In this document: piece after piece, positions 16,871 through 24,506 of the stretch | Layout: the number at the start of each line of letters is the position of its first letter | Numbering within the stretch: position 1 is the stretch's first letter | Assembly (NCBI GenBank): GCA_030684645.1 | Contig: JAUXUF010000135.1 | Location: 1-40,244, forward strand | Source of the DNA: Bacteroidota bacterium | Lineage (GTDB): Bacteria; Bacteroidota; Bacteroidia; Bacteroidales; Prolixibacteraceae | Direction: 5' to 3' | Length of the DNA stretch: 40,244 nt | Notes under the pieces: generated by a model | Seen by the model: only the letters and a program-made list of their open reading frames with translations | What the model was told of the DNA's origin: nothing | Database searches by the model: none | Program-made: the position numbers and the translations under genes

Positions 16871-16923
16871 ATAGAAACTTTTAGTTAGTATCGGCTATTA
16901 CAAATAGAAACTTTGTATATTTG
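16868..16923 (+). promoter_or_regulatory. Direct-repeat promoter of ATPase copy B
   Basis: CAAATAGAAACTTT occurs twice, at 16868-16881 and 16901-16914. The second copy stops one base before TATATTTG (16916-16923), a full Bacteroidota -7 element, so a protein bound there would sit on the core promoter. The ATG follows 28 bases later. Confidence 0.6.
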
Positions 16924-16951
16924 ATAAAAATTTCCCATTAATAAGATTACG

Positions 16952-18208
16952 ATGAAAGAGTTATTAAAGTCAGTCCTATTCGATCAACAGAAGCTGGTCT
17001 GGAATATCCGAAATGTTAAACGGGATTTTCCAACTGCTTATCTGAATAACCAGGAAATTGTGGTGATTACCGGAATCAGACGCTGCGGAAAATCGACGCT
17101 ACTGCAACAAATCAGGGCCGAACAGTCGGAAAAGGATTATTTTATCAATTTTGATGATGAACGTTTGATCCAATTCCACGTCGAAGATTTTCAAATCTTA
17201 TACGAAACATTCATTGAACTTTTCGGGGTGCAGAAAACCTTCTATTTTGATGAAATTCAGAATATTACCGGGTGGGAGCGTTTTGTAAGGCGGCTGCATG
17301 ATTACAGGAATAAAGTATTTATAACCGGATCGAATGCGAATATGCTTAGCCGGGAACTGGGGGCCCACCTTACCGGCCGCTATGTGAACCACGACTTATA
17401 CCCTTTCTCTTTTCGTGAGTTTCTGGAATACAAAGAAAAGGTTCCGTCACCATCTGAAATGTACAGTACAGAAGGAAAATCCGAAATAAAGGCACTATTT
17501 TCGCAGTTTTTTTCTGTGGGCGGATTCCCGGTATTTCTGGAAAATCAAAACGACAACTACATCAATTCGCTGTACGAGAATATCTTGTATCGTGATGTGA
17601 TGGTTCGGAATAACCTGACTAACGAAAAAGAATTACTGGAGTTGGTCTATTATCTGGCGAGCAATGTTTCCAGACTTTCATCGTTCAGCAGCCTTGCAAA
17701 AACAATTGGGGTAAAAAATGCCTCTACCATAAGTAATTATCTTCAATTTATTCAGAATACATACCTGATTTTTCAGGTCAATAAATTTGATTTTTCGCTT
17801 AAGAAACAGATACAAAATACAAAAAAGACCTATTTCATCGATCAGGCCTTGGTTACCCGACTCGGTTTTTTGTTTTCAGAAGAGAAAGGTCGATTGCTTG
17901 AAAACATCGTTTTCATTGAGTTAAAAAGGCGTGGACATGAAGTCTATTATTTCAGCGGGAAAAATGAATGCGATTTTCTAATTCGCCGGGGAATCCAAAT
18001 TTCGAATGCCGTTCAGGTTTGTTATTCGTTCGATTCTCAGGAAACCAAAACACGCGAATTAAATGGATTAATGGAAGCGATGAAAACTTACTCGCTAACT
18101 GAAGGTTTGATTTTGATGAACGATACCGAAGAAGAAATCACTCTTGACAGTTTGACCATTCATATAATACCGGTTTGGAAATGGTTATTACAGGGCAATA
18201 TTAAGTGA
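16952..18208 (+). CDS. ATP-binding protein, AAA_14/DUF4143 family (copy B)
   Basis: A 418-residue AAA-type ATPase of the same broad family as copy A but clearly another subfamily. Walker A is GIRRCGKST (41-49), Walker B is FYFDEIQ (D100, E101), and an ITGSNANML sensor-like motif follows. The middle region has a YPFSFREFLEY segment typical of the family. In the C-terminal domain the nuclease-like pattern is broken: NECDFLIRRG keeps the Asp, but the expected ExK is replaced by AVQVCYSF. The start ATG 16952 follows a direct-repeat promoter. Both flanks are remnants of two-component genes on the other strand, so the gene probably arrived by insertion (inference). Confidence 0.85.
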   Translation: MKELLKSVLFDQQKLVWNIRNVKRDFPTAYLNNQEIVVITGIRRCGKSTLLQQIRAEQSEKDYFINFDDERLIQFHVEDFQILYETFIELFGVQKTFYFDEIQNITGWERFVRRLHDYRNKVFITGSNANMLSRELGAHLTGRYVNHDLYPFSFREFLEYKEKVPSPSEMYSTEGKSEIKALFSQFFSVGGFPVFLENQNDNYINSLYENILYRDVMVRNNLTNEKELLELVYYLASNVSRLSSFSSLAKTIGVKNASTISNYLQFIQNTYLIFQVNKFDFSLKKQIQNTKKTYFIDQALVTRLGFLFSEEKGRLLENIVFIELKRRGHEVYYFSGKNECDFLIRRGIQISNAVQVCYSFDSQETKTRELNGLMEAMKTYSLTEGLILMNDTEEEITLDSLTIHIIPVWKWLLQGNIK

Positions 18209-18210
18209 AA

Positions 18211-18558
18211 TCAGTTATTATCGAAAGAAATAAAACATATCCCTTCAGATATAAATTTACTCCCATCCTTATTTTCCATTTCAATATGCTCAAAATGCCT
18301 AAACTCCTGATCATATCGAAACAAACCGTCAGCATTTATCAGCAAAAAGTTTCCATCAAGGTCGGTAGCAATATCCATCGTAGCAGCTCAAGCCATCAAA
18401 GGTGGCAATCCAAAGAAAGCCGGTTTTGTCCTGAGTAACCCATGATATGTGGTTGTTTGGCAGTCCCTGATCTGTCGTTAATTTTCCAATAGAATAGTTG
18501 ATTGAATGTGAAGAAATTAAATGACTACCTGAAATTTCCTGATTAAAGCCTGTTTTCA
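18211..18558 (-). pseudogene. Frameshifted remnant of a two-component regulator propeller (Reg_prop) sensor
   Basis: Two overlapping minus-strand frames carry propeller blades. The first (18356-18558) encodes LTTDQGLPNNHISWVTQDKT, then GFLWIATFDGLSCYDGYCYRP and a stop, a clear Reg_prop blade. The second (18211-18378) encodes MDIATDLDGNFLLINADGLF, then RYDQEFRHFEHIEME and ends FISFDNN at a stop three bases from the end of ATPase copy B. The change of frame at 18356-18378 indicates a frameshift, and the protein is cut off after two blades. It has no start codon at the expected place and runs into the end of the Nudix gene. Confidence 0.7.
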
Positions 18559-18987
18559 GCTAACAAAACGATCCAGAACCTCAGCTTTAAACTCTTCAAT
18601 AATCTGCTGATGGTCGAATGCCAGTTCGGGTAATTGATCGAGCGGAAACCATCGTGCATTTGCTGCATCATCGCCAGCAAGTGGAATTTTCTCTTCTTCC
18701 AGAAAAGCATAAAACAATACCGAAATCGTTCGGCCACGCGGATCACGGTTAACAGCGCCATAAGCTTTAAACTGCTTCAACTCCCCTACCCTTAAACCAG
18801 TTTCTTCTTCCAGTTCTCGCTGGCAGGCAATCTCAAGTGATTCGTCCATATCCATAAATCCTCCTGGAAGCGCCCACTTCCCTTGATAAGGTTCACGACC
18901 TCTTTCTATCAGTAAAACTGATTTCCGGTTACTGATTATTATGGCATCAGTAGTTACTGCGGGTCGGGGATAAGAGTAAGAATACAT
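18556..18987 (-). CDS. Nudix hydrolase
   Basis: A 143-residue soluble enzyme. The complete Nudix box G43-x5-E49-x7-R57-E58-x-x-E61-E62-x-G64 is present (GGFMDMDES to RELEEETGL), preceded by the typical YQGKWALPGG. Such enzymes cleave nucleoside diphosphates linked to another group, for example ADP-ribose or oxidised nucleotides; the substrate cannot be told. The ATG at 18987 (MYSYSYPRPAVTTDAII) is preferred over one at 19023, because the extra residues come from a repetitive GTTACGG stretch. Confidence 0.88.
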   Translation of the reverse strand: MYSYSYPRPAVTTDAIIISNRKSVLLIERGREPYQGKWALPGGFMDMDESLEIACQRELEEETGLRVGELKQFKAYGAVNRDPRGRTISVLFYAFLEEEKIPLAGDDAANARWFPLDQLPELAFDHQQIIEEFKAEVLDRFVS

Positions 18988-19020
18988 GGGTAAGTTACGG
19001 GTTACGGGTTGTAAAACAGT

Positions 19021-19140
19021 CATTTAAAGTCATTAAGTTGTAATTCAATGTAAGGATTGTTCAATGTAGCGATCACTGACGTGAAACAAATAATCACAAA
19101 TGACTAAGAAACCACTGTGACTGACCACTGATCACTTTTT
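19021..19140. other. Low-complexity intergenic stretch between the Nudix and NlpC/P60 genes
   Basis: This short stretch holds degenerate repeats of the type CACTGATCAC and GTGACTGACC (19105-19137), with a further GATCACTGACGTG at 19070-19082. No gene or clear terminator stem is visible. Similar degenerate repeats are frequent between Bacteroidota genes. Confidence 0.4.
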
Positions 19141-19929
19141 TCAATCCTTAATAATCCGCTTCATTACCCGCATCTGATGAGAATACTTTTTAGTTTCTAC
19201 ATTAAAAATCCCAAACTGATCAACATTGTCGATCCGGACTTTTCCTGAAGCGTGAATGATCTTTTTCTTTTCCCAAATGATCCCGACATGTACAATCCGG
19301 CCTTCATCGTCATCAAAGAATGCGAGGTCGCCCGGTCTGGCTTCTTCCACAAAACTCAGGGCTGTTCCACAATGTACCTGCTGACCGGCATCACGGGGAA
19401 GGGTATATCCAGCCATTTTGTAGATAATTTGTGCCAGGCCCGAACAATCGATTCCTAATGGAGAACGGCCTCCCCACAAATAAGGGGCATTAAAATATTT
19501 CAGCGCCTGATCGATGATTACCTTGCGGATATTGGCCGGCTTTCTATAGCTAACATTACCGTTATGGTGAAAAACTTCATACTCAATCGAGAACTCTTTC
19601 AGATTAGGATGCCAACACGGCAACGTACTTCCGGCAACAATCATCATCGTTTGCTCGGCATTTACCGGAATAATGTTAAAAATATCAGTAGTTACTGCAA
19701 AAGGTGAATGATCGATTTTCAGGTACGACTTTTCAGGAAGTGGAGTGATCATTTTCATGTCCACCCAACCGTCGTAACCATCAAAAGCAAGTTTTACATG
19801 TGCCCAGCCAAGCATGATTTCATTCACGATGAAATGTTCACCATAAAGAATCTGGGTAATCATTTCGCTTTGCTCTGATGGCTCTTTGCGTACTGGAATA
19901 ATACTTAAACCTGATATGCCGTAGTTCAT
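19141..19929 (-). CDS. NlpC/P60 family cysteine peptidase with SH3-like domain (YkfC/dipeptidyl-peptidase VI type)
   Basis: A 262-residue protein without a signal peptide, so probably cytoplasmic. The N-terminal half is a bacterial SH3-like region (VRKEPSEQSEMITQILYGE, GWAHVKLAFDGYDGWVDM). The C-terminal NlpC/P60 domain has the catalytic Cys in GIDCSGLAQIIY (C162), the first His in RIVHVGIIW (H214) and a second in KKIIHASG (H226). Relatives of the YkfC type cleave gamma-D-Glu-diaminoacid bonds in recycled wall peptides, which fits with the anmK recycling gene elsewhere in the window. The ATG at 19929 (MNYGISGLSIIPVR) is chosen over 19953. Confidence 0.87.
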   Translation of the reverse strand: MNYGISGLSIIPVRKEPSEQSEMITQILYGEHFIVNEIMLGWAHVKLAFDGYDGWVDMKMITPLPEKSYLKIDHSPFAVTTDIFNIIPVNAEQTMMIVAGSTLPCWHPNLKEFSIEYEVFHHNGNVSYRKPANIRKVIIDQALKYFNAPYLWGGRSPLGIDCSGLAQIIYKMAGYTLPRDAGQQVHCGTALSFVEEARPGDLAFFDDDEGRIVHVGIIWEKKKIIHASGKVRIDNVDQFGIFNVETKKYSHQMRVMKRIIKD

Positions 19930-20088
19930 ACTGATTATTTTTCGAAGTGTCAACTTCCAGGCTGTTCATCAATCCCGGGAGATTGGCTGATTGGCCTTAA
20001 ATCCGAAGATTTTACTAATTTTAGTTTATCAAAGATAAAACTTAACAGTTACTTTCTAAATTGCAGAGGTTTTCAAATTCCATAATTT

Positions 20089-22152
20089 ATGAAAAAGTTA
20101 TTAACCCAACTGAATCAATCCTATCATCTTTTTTATCTGGCCATGGTATTTGTTGCCGGAATTGGTTTAATTTTTCTGGTTTTCCCGGGCGAAAGCCGGT
20201 TTAAATACGAATTTCAGAAAGGAAGCCCCTGGAGACACGAGACGCTGATTGCCCCTTTTAATTTTGCGATATTGAAAACTGATGTTGAAATTAAAACAGA
20301 AAATGATTCCATATTAAACACATACCTTCCATACTTTACGCTGGACACTTTGGTTGAAAGCGCCAAGATTAAAGAATTTGCCTTTGTGCTTACAAAACTG
20401 ACAGAAACTAACCCGGCAATTAAAGAGATCCAGCATATTCAATATTTTCCACATATTCTGCAGAACCTTTATAAATCCGGAATCCTGCCTCAATCCATTA
20501 ACTCTTACAAGGAACTTAAAGACAAATCAGAAATCATGCAAATCAAAGGGAATAAAGCAATCAAAATTCCTGTTCTGAATTTAAGCTCCATAAAGACTGC
20601 CTACCAGGAATTAAATGACACCATCCGCACATTATCAGGCAAATACTATCAGGACATTATTCAAAAAATCAATCTGAGTGATTTTGTGGTCGAGAACCTG
20701 TACTACGACGAACAGCGTAACAGACACGAAAAGAAAGAATTACTCGATAAAATTTCCTCTACCAAAGGGATGGTGCAAGCAGGCGAACGTATTATTTTTC
20801 AGGGCGACCTGGTTGGTTCTGAAAAATACCTGATTCTTGAATCGCTTAAAAAAGCTTATGAAACGAAGAGAGGCGACAATATCGAATATTTTCTGGTCAT
20901 CGCCGGCCGGTTGATTATTATTACCCTTCTCATCGTTCTGATGTTCCTTTACCTGGTTTTTTACCGACGCGAGCTTTTCGACCACAAACGAAAATTATCT
21001 TTCATTATATTGATGATTGTTTTAATGGTTTTTATGGCCGGATTTGCGACTAAAGTTGAATCAATCAATATTTACATGGTCCCGATGGCCATTCTGCCCA
21101 TTATGGTCCGCATCTTCTTTGATTCGCGTACTGCCATTTTTTCGCTGATGATTACAACCCTGCTGATTGGCTATTTTGCACCAAACAGCTACGAATATAT
21201 TATTTTGCAGATGATTGCCGGAATTTTTGCAGTATTCAGTTTGAATAAACTGCATAAACGATCGCACATTGTTTTTTCTGCCCTTTGGGTATTTCTATCC
21301 TATTCGGTTGTTTACATTGCCATGGCTATGGTTTCAGAAGGCAATCTAAAAACCATCAACTGGACCGCTTTAAAGTGGTTTGGAACCAGTAGTATTTTTA
21401 TCTTCATCACCTATCCGCTTATCTATATTTTCGAGAAAATTTTCGGATTTGTATCGGATGTCACCCTGATAGAGTTATCGGATACCAATCAGCCCTTGTT
21501 GCGAAAACTGGCCGAAGAGGCGCCAGGTACTTTTCAACATTCCATCCAGGTTGCCAATCTGGCTGAAGCCGTGATTCACCGCATCGGTGGAAATCCTTTT
21601 CTGGTCAGGGCCGGAGCGCTCTATCACGACATTGGAAAAACTTCGGATCCGGAATTTTTCATCGAGAATCAGGCTCTTGGAATGAACCCACACGACCAGA
21701 TTGATCACCTGAAAAGCGCCCAAATTATCATCGACCATGTGATCAACGGAGTGAGATTGGCAAAAAAATACGGATTGCCCGAAATTTTGATTTCGTTTAT
21801 CACCACTCATCACGGAACTACCCAGGCCAATTATTTCTATAAAATGTATCAAAAGGAGAATCCGGAACTGGAAATAGATAGAAATTCATTCACATACCCC
21901 GGGCCATTACCTCAGGATAAAGAAACTGCCGTACTGATGCTGACCGACGGAATAGAAGCTGCGGTCCGCAGCCTGAATGAAAAATCGGTAGATGCCATTC
22001 GTGACCTGATCGAGAATATGGTGGAACAAAAAATCAGATCGAACCAGTTAAGCAATGCCGATCTGACTTTCAGGGAAATCAGTATCCTGAAAAACACTTT
22101 ACTCGAAAAACTGGTCAATATTTACCATGTCAGGATTGAATATCCGAAATGA
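20089..22152 (+). CDS. pgpH: 7TM receptor-type HD-domain phosphodiesterase (PgpH family, probable c-di-AMP phosphodiesterase)
   Basis: A 687-residue membrane enzyme. Layout: an N-terminal membrane helix (about 15-33), a large extracytoplasmic 7TMR-HDED domain (about 40-265), seven membrane segments (about 268-455), and a cytoplasmic HD domain (about 475-650). HD residues are H484 in GTFQHSIQVANLAE, H513-D514 in GALYHDIGKTSDPEFF, and the TTHHGT motif. The PgpH family in Firmicutes hydrolyses c-di-AMP to pApA; the same activity here is inferred. The extracytoplasmic domain suggests it senses an external or envelope signal. No diadenylate cyclase lies in the window. Confidence 0.9.
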   Translation: MKKLLTQLNQSYHLFYLAMVFVAGIGLIFLVFPGESRFKYEFQKGSPWRHETLIAPFNFAILKTDVEIKTENDSILNTYLPYFTLDTLVESAKIKEFAFVLTKLTETNPAIKEIQHIQYFPHILQNLYKSGILPQSINSYKELKDKSEIMQIKGNKAIKIPVLNLSSIKTAYQELNDTIRTLSGKYYQDIIQKINLSDFVVENLYYDEQRNRHEKKELLDKISSTKGMVQAGERIIFQGDLVGSEKYLILESLKKAYETKRGDNIEYFLVIAGRLIIITLLIVLMFLYLVFYRRELFDHKRKLSFIILMIVLMVFMAGFATKVESINIYMVPMAILPIMVRIFFDSRTAIFSLMITTLLIGYFAPNSYEYIILQMIAGIFAVFSLNKLHKRSHIVFSALWVFLSYSVVYIAMAMVSEGNLKTINWTALKWFGTSSIFIFITYPLIYIFEKIFGFVSDVTLIELSDTNQPLLRKLAEEAPGTFQHSIQVANLAEAVIHRIGGNPFLVRAGALYHDIGKTSDPEFFIENQALGMNPHDQIDHLKSAQIIIDHVINGVRLAKKYGLPEILISFITTHHGTTQANYFYKMYQKENPELEIDRNSFTYPGPLPQDKETAVLMLTDGIEAAVRSLNEKSVDAIRDLIENMVEQKIRSNQLSNADLTFREISILKNTLLEKLVNIYHVRIEYPK

Positions 22153-22164
22153 GTTGGCTTTTTT

Positions 22165-22283
22165 GAAACCAGAGGTTTCAAATGTCTATAGAAATCAATG
22201 GATTAAAACGATGTACGACTCCGAATGGAGTCGAATTTAGCGATAAGACCTTTTTTCTATAAACATGTGACCTCCCTGAGGTC
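22165..22283. repeat. Cluster of three mini-hairpins after pgpH
   Basis: Three perfect short hairpins sit about 50 bases apart: GAAACC-AGA-GGTTTC (22165-22179), CGACTCC-GAAT-GGAGTCG (22216-22233) and GACCTC-CCT-GAGGTC (22269-22283). They share the design of the other clusters. They lie between two convergent genes. The rest of 22284-22499 shows no gene and no clear terminator. Confidence 0.75.
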
Positions 22284-22499
22284 GAAAAAACACCTTTAGG
22301 AGTGACTTCAATTGTCGAATTGTCAAATTACTTTTTATGTCCGAACAATTTTATACCAGCTCGCAAATTATTATCAGCATATATTCCCGTATAATCCGTC
22401 ATAGATCAGCTTTTTAAGCCGGATAATTCCATCTAACGTAGCCAACGTCCTGAATATTGGATGTGCCATTGGCGATTTATCATCAAATCAAGTCTCTAT

Positions 22500-22931
22500 T
22501 CAGGAATAGAAGAAAGAATAATAAAACCGGAAGGAAGACATTAGCAAAGGAATTCCCATTGTGATATAAATCAGCGAAAGATATTCAGGAGAAATAACGC
22601 CTGTTTTACGAAGGGTTATACCTGAAACAATCATAACCGTCATCATCAGGTAACTTCTCCAGTTAAAAAAGGAGAATAAACAGGGATGGTCAATGGGTAA
22701 ATTCTGAATCCGGAGTACATGTTTTCCGGAAATCCGGACAAACAGAAGTTTGAAAAATAATAGCCCGCCAATGATACACCCGGCAATTTTAACAGTTAAA
22801 AAATGTGGATATGCCATCATAAAGGAATAACCCCGGAAAAGCAACATTCCTCCAGCAAACATCCATACCAGTGCGGCAACTAACAGCAAGTAAATTTTCG
22901 GAATTCGGGGAGTTAAAAATGAAATATTCAT
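22500..22931 (-). CDS. Small four-helix membrane protein of unknown function
   Basis: A 143-residue protein with four hydrophobic segments: about 12-32 (LLLVAALVWMFAGGML), 44-65 (TVKIAGCIIGGLLFFKLLFV), 93-108 (YLMMTVMIVSGITL) and 118-138. A short polar loop with RISGKHVLRIQNLPIDHPC separates the second and third. No enzymatic motif is seen. Similar small membrane proteins annotated only as hypothetical are frequent in Bacteroidota. It stands alone, convergent with pgpH and divergent from the dehydrogenase gene, so neighbours give no clue. Confidence 0.7.
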   Translation of the reverse strand: MNISFLTPRIPKIYLLLVAALVWMFAGGMLLFRGYSFMMAYPHFLTVKIAGCIIGGLLFFKLLFVRISGKHVLRIQNLPIDHPCLFSFFNWRSYLMMTVMIVSGITLRKTGVISPEYLSLIYITMGIPLLMSSFRFYYSFFYS

Positions 22932-23169
22932 AGTTGGATTTCAGACAATACTGGGAAATATCAATTTGACAATTCATTCATCGATAGTTTATTTTTCCTT
23001 CCGTAAAGAAACGTAATTTGAATCAAAAAATCACTGCCCCCGAAGGAAACTGTAGCTTTTTCGAATTTATTTCAGTTTTCATGGTGATAATAAATTTCAG
23101 GTAAATGGCTTAAATTCCGAAATAAAATGATGATATTCGTTAGACTAAATCCTCAAAAATCCAGGAATC

Positions 23170-24342
23170 ATGTTTAAAATCCAGACACTAAATAAGATTG
23201 ATTCGGAAGGACTAAAAAAATTTCCACTCGATAGTTATGAAATTGCCAGTGATTTTTTAAATCCTGATGCGATTATCGTCCGAAGTCAGAAAATGCACGA
23301 TATGGAATTGTCCTCAAACTTGCTTGCCATAGCCCGTGCCGGCTCTGGTGTTAATAACATTCCAATTGAAAAGTGCACCGAAAAAGGAATTGTGGTATTT
23401 AATACACCCGGAACAAATGCCCATGCTGTCAAAGAAATTGTTATCGCTGGCATGCTCATCTCATCGCGCGACATCACCGGTGCCATCGAGTGGGCGAAAA
23501 CCTTGAAAGGTAAAGGCGCTGAAGTCGCAGCGCTCGTTGAAAAAGGTAAAAACGACTTTGCCGGAACTGAAATCCGTGGGAAAAACCTGGCTGTAATTGG
23601 ATTAGGCTCTATCGGTGTACTGGTGGCCAATGCCGCTCAGGCGCTGGGAATGAACGTTATCGGATACGATCCTTACATTTCAGTGGCCCAGGCATGGAAA
23701 TTAAGTCGCAACGTTAAAAAATCGGAAGGACTTGAATCCTTGATTTCCGATGCAGATTATATCTCCCTCCATATTCCACTGTTGCCTGAAACGGAAGGAT
23801 TCATCAATAAAGACAAGCTGAAGAGGATGAAAAACGGTGTTCGTATCCTGAACTTTGCAAGGGGTGGATTGGTGAACAATCAGGATATGCTTGAAGCCAT
23901 AAAATCGGGAAAAGTTGGAAAGTATATAACCGATTTTCCTGAAGATGAATTAATTGATGTTAAAAATATCCTTGCCATACCTCACCTCGGGGCTTCAACC
24001 GAAGAATCGGAAACCAATTGTGCAATTATGGCGGTGGCTCAAATTATCGATTACCTTGAAAACGGGAACATTGTAAATTCAGTAAATTTCCCCACTACTC
24101 AAATGGGAAGAAATGGAGAAACCCGTATCGTAGTAGCCAATAAAAATATTCCGAAAATGGTCAGCCAGATTTCAGCTTTACTGGCTCAGGAAGGCTTAAA
24201 CATTTCAAATATGCTGAACCGGAACAAAGCTGAAATTGCTTACAACATTATTGACATCGACGGACCAGTTCCGAAAGAAATAAAAGAAAAGATTTCGGCC
24301 ATTGAAGGGGTTATCTCGATTAGAATCCTTCCGCCTAAATAA
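23170..24342 (+). CDS. serA: D-3-phosphoglycerate dehydrogenase-like protein with ACT domain
   Basis: A 390-residue D-isomer-specific 2-hydroxyacid dehydrogenase, the short SerA form with one ACT domain. SerA oxidises 3-phosphoglycerate as the first step of serine synthesis. Features are RAGSGVNNIPIEKCTEKGI, the NAD-binding GLGSIG (144-149), the catalytic Arg in LNFARGGLVNN (R231), the Glu in TDFPEDE and the His in AIPHLGASTEES (H272). The C-terminal ACT domain (about 318-390, NIPKMVSQISALLAQEGLNI) may bind serine for feedback control. Serine synthesis is the likely role, although no serC is adjacent. Confidence 0.88.
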   Translation: MFKIQTLNKIDSEGLKKFPLDSYEIASDFLNPDAIIVRSQKMHDMELSSNLLAIARAGSGVNNIPIEKCTEKGIVVFNTPGTNAHAVKEIVIAGMLISSRDITGAIEWAKTLKGKGAEVAALVEKGKNDFAGTEIRGKNLAVIGLGSIGVLVANAAQALGMNVIGYDPYISVAQAWKLSRNVKKSEGLESLISDADYISLHIPLLPETEGFINKDKLKRMKNGVRILNFARGGLVNNQDMLEAIKSGKVGKYITDFPEDELIDVKNILAIPHLGASTEESETNCAIMAVAQIIDYLENGNIVNSVNFPTTQMGRNGETRIVVANKNIPKMVSQISALLAQEGLNISNMLNRNKAEIAYNIIDIDGPVPKEIKEKISAIEGVISIRILPPK

Positions 24343-24398
24343 TATTAATTTTTACGTCTTTTGAAATTAAAATGTCCGGTAAACTTAGCGTAATATAC

Positions 24399-24406
24399 TA
24401 TATTTG
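24399..24406 (+). promoter_or_regulatory. -7 element upstream of tkt
   Basis: TATATTTG is a perfect TAnnTTTG match, followed by a leader of about 95 bases before the tkt ATG. It shows that transketolase probably has its own promoter rather than reading through from serA. Confidence 0.5.
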
Positions 24407-24506
24407 CCGGGCATTATCTTGTATAAACAAGTTGAACCGAAATTTTCAAATCAAAAGCAAAATATTAAACAGGCATTTTAAATTATATTCATTCAAATTA
24501 TAAAAA

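Noticed and set aside
18205-18438. 77-codon plus-strand frame after ATPase copy B
   Set aside because: The minus strand here encodes clear propeller blades, so the plus frame is a shadow.
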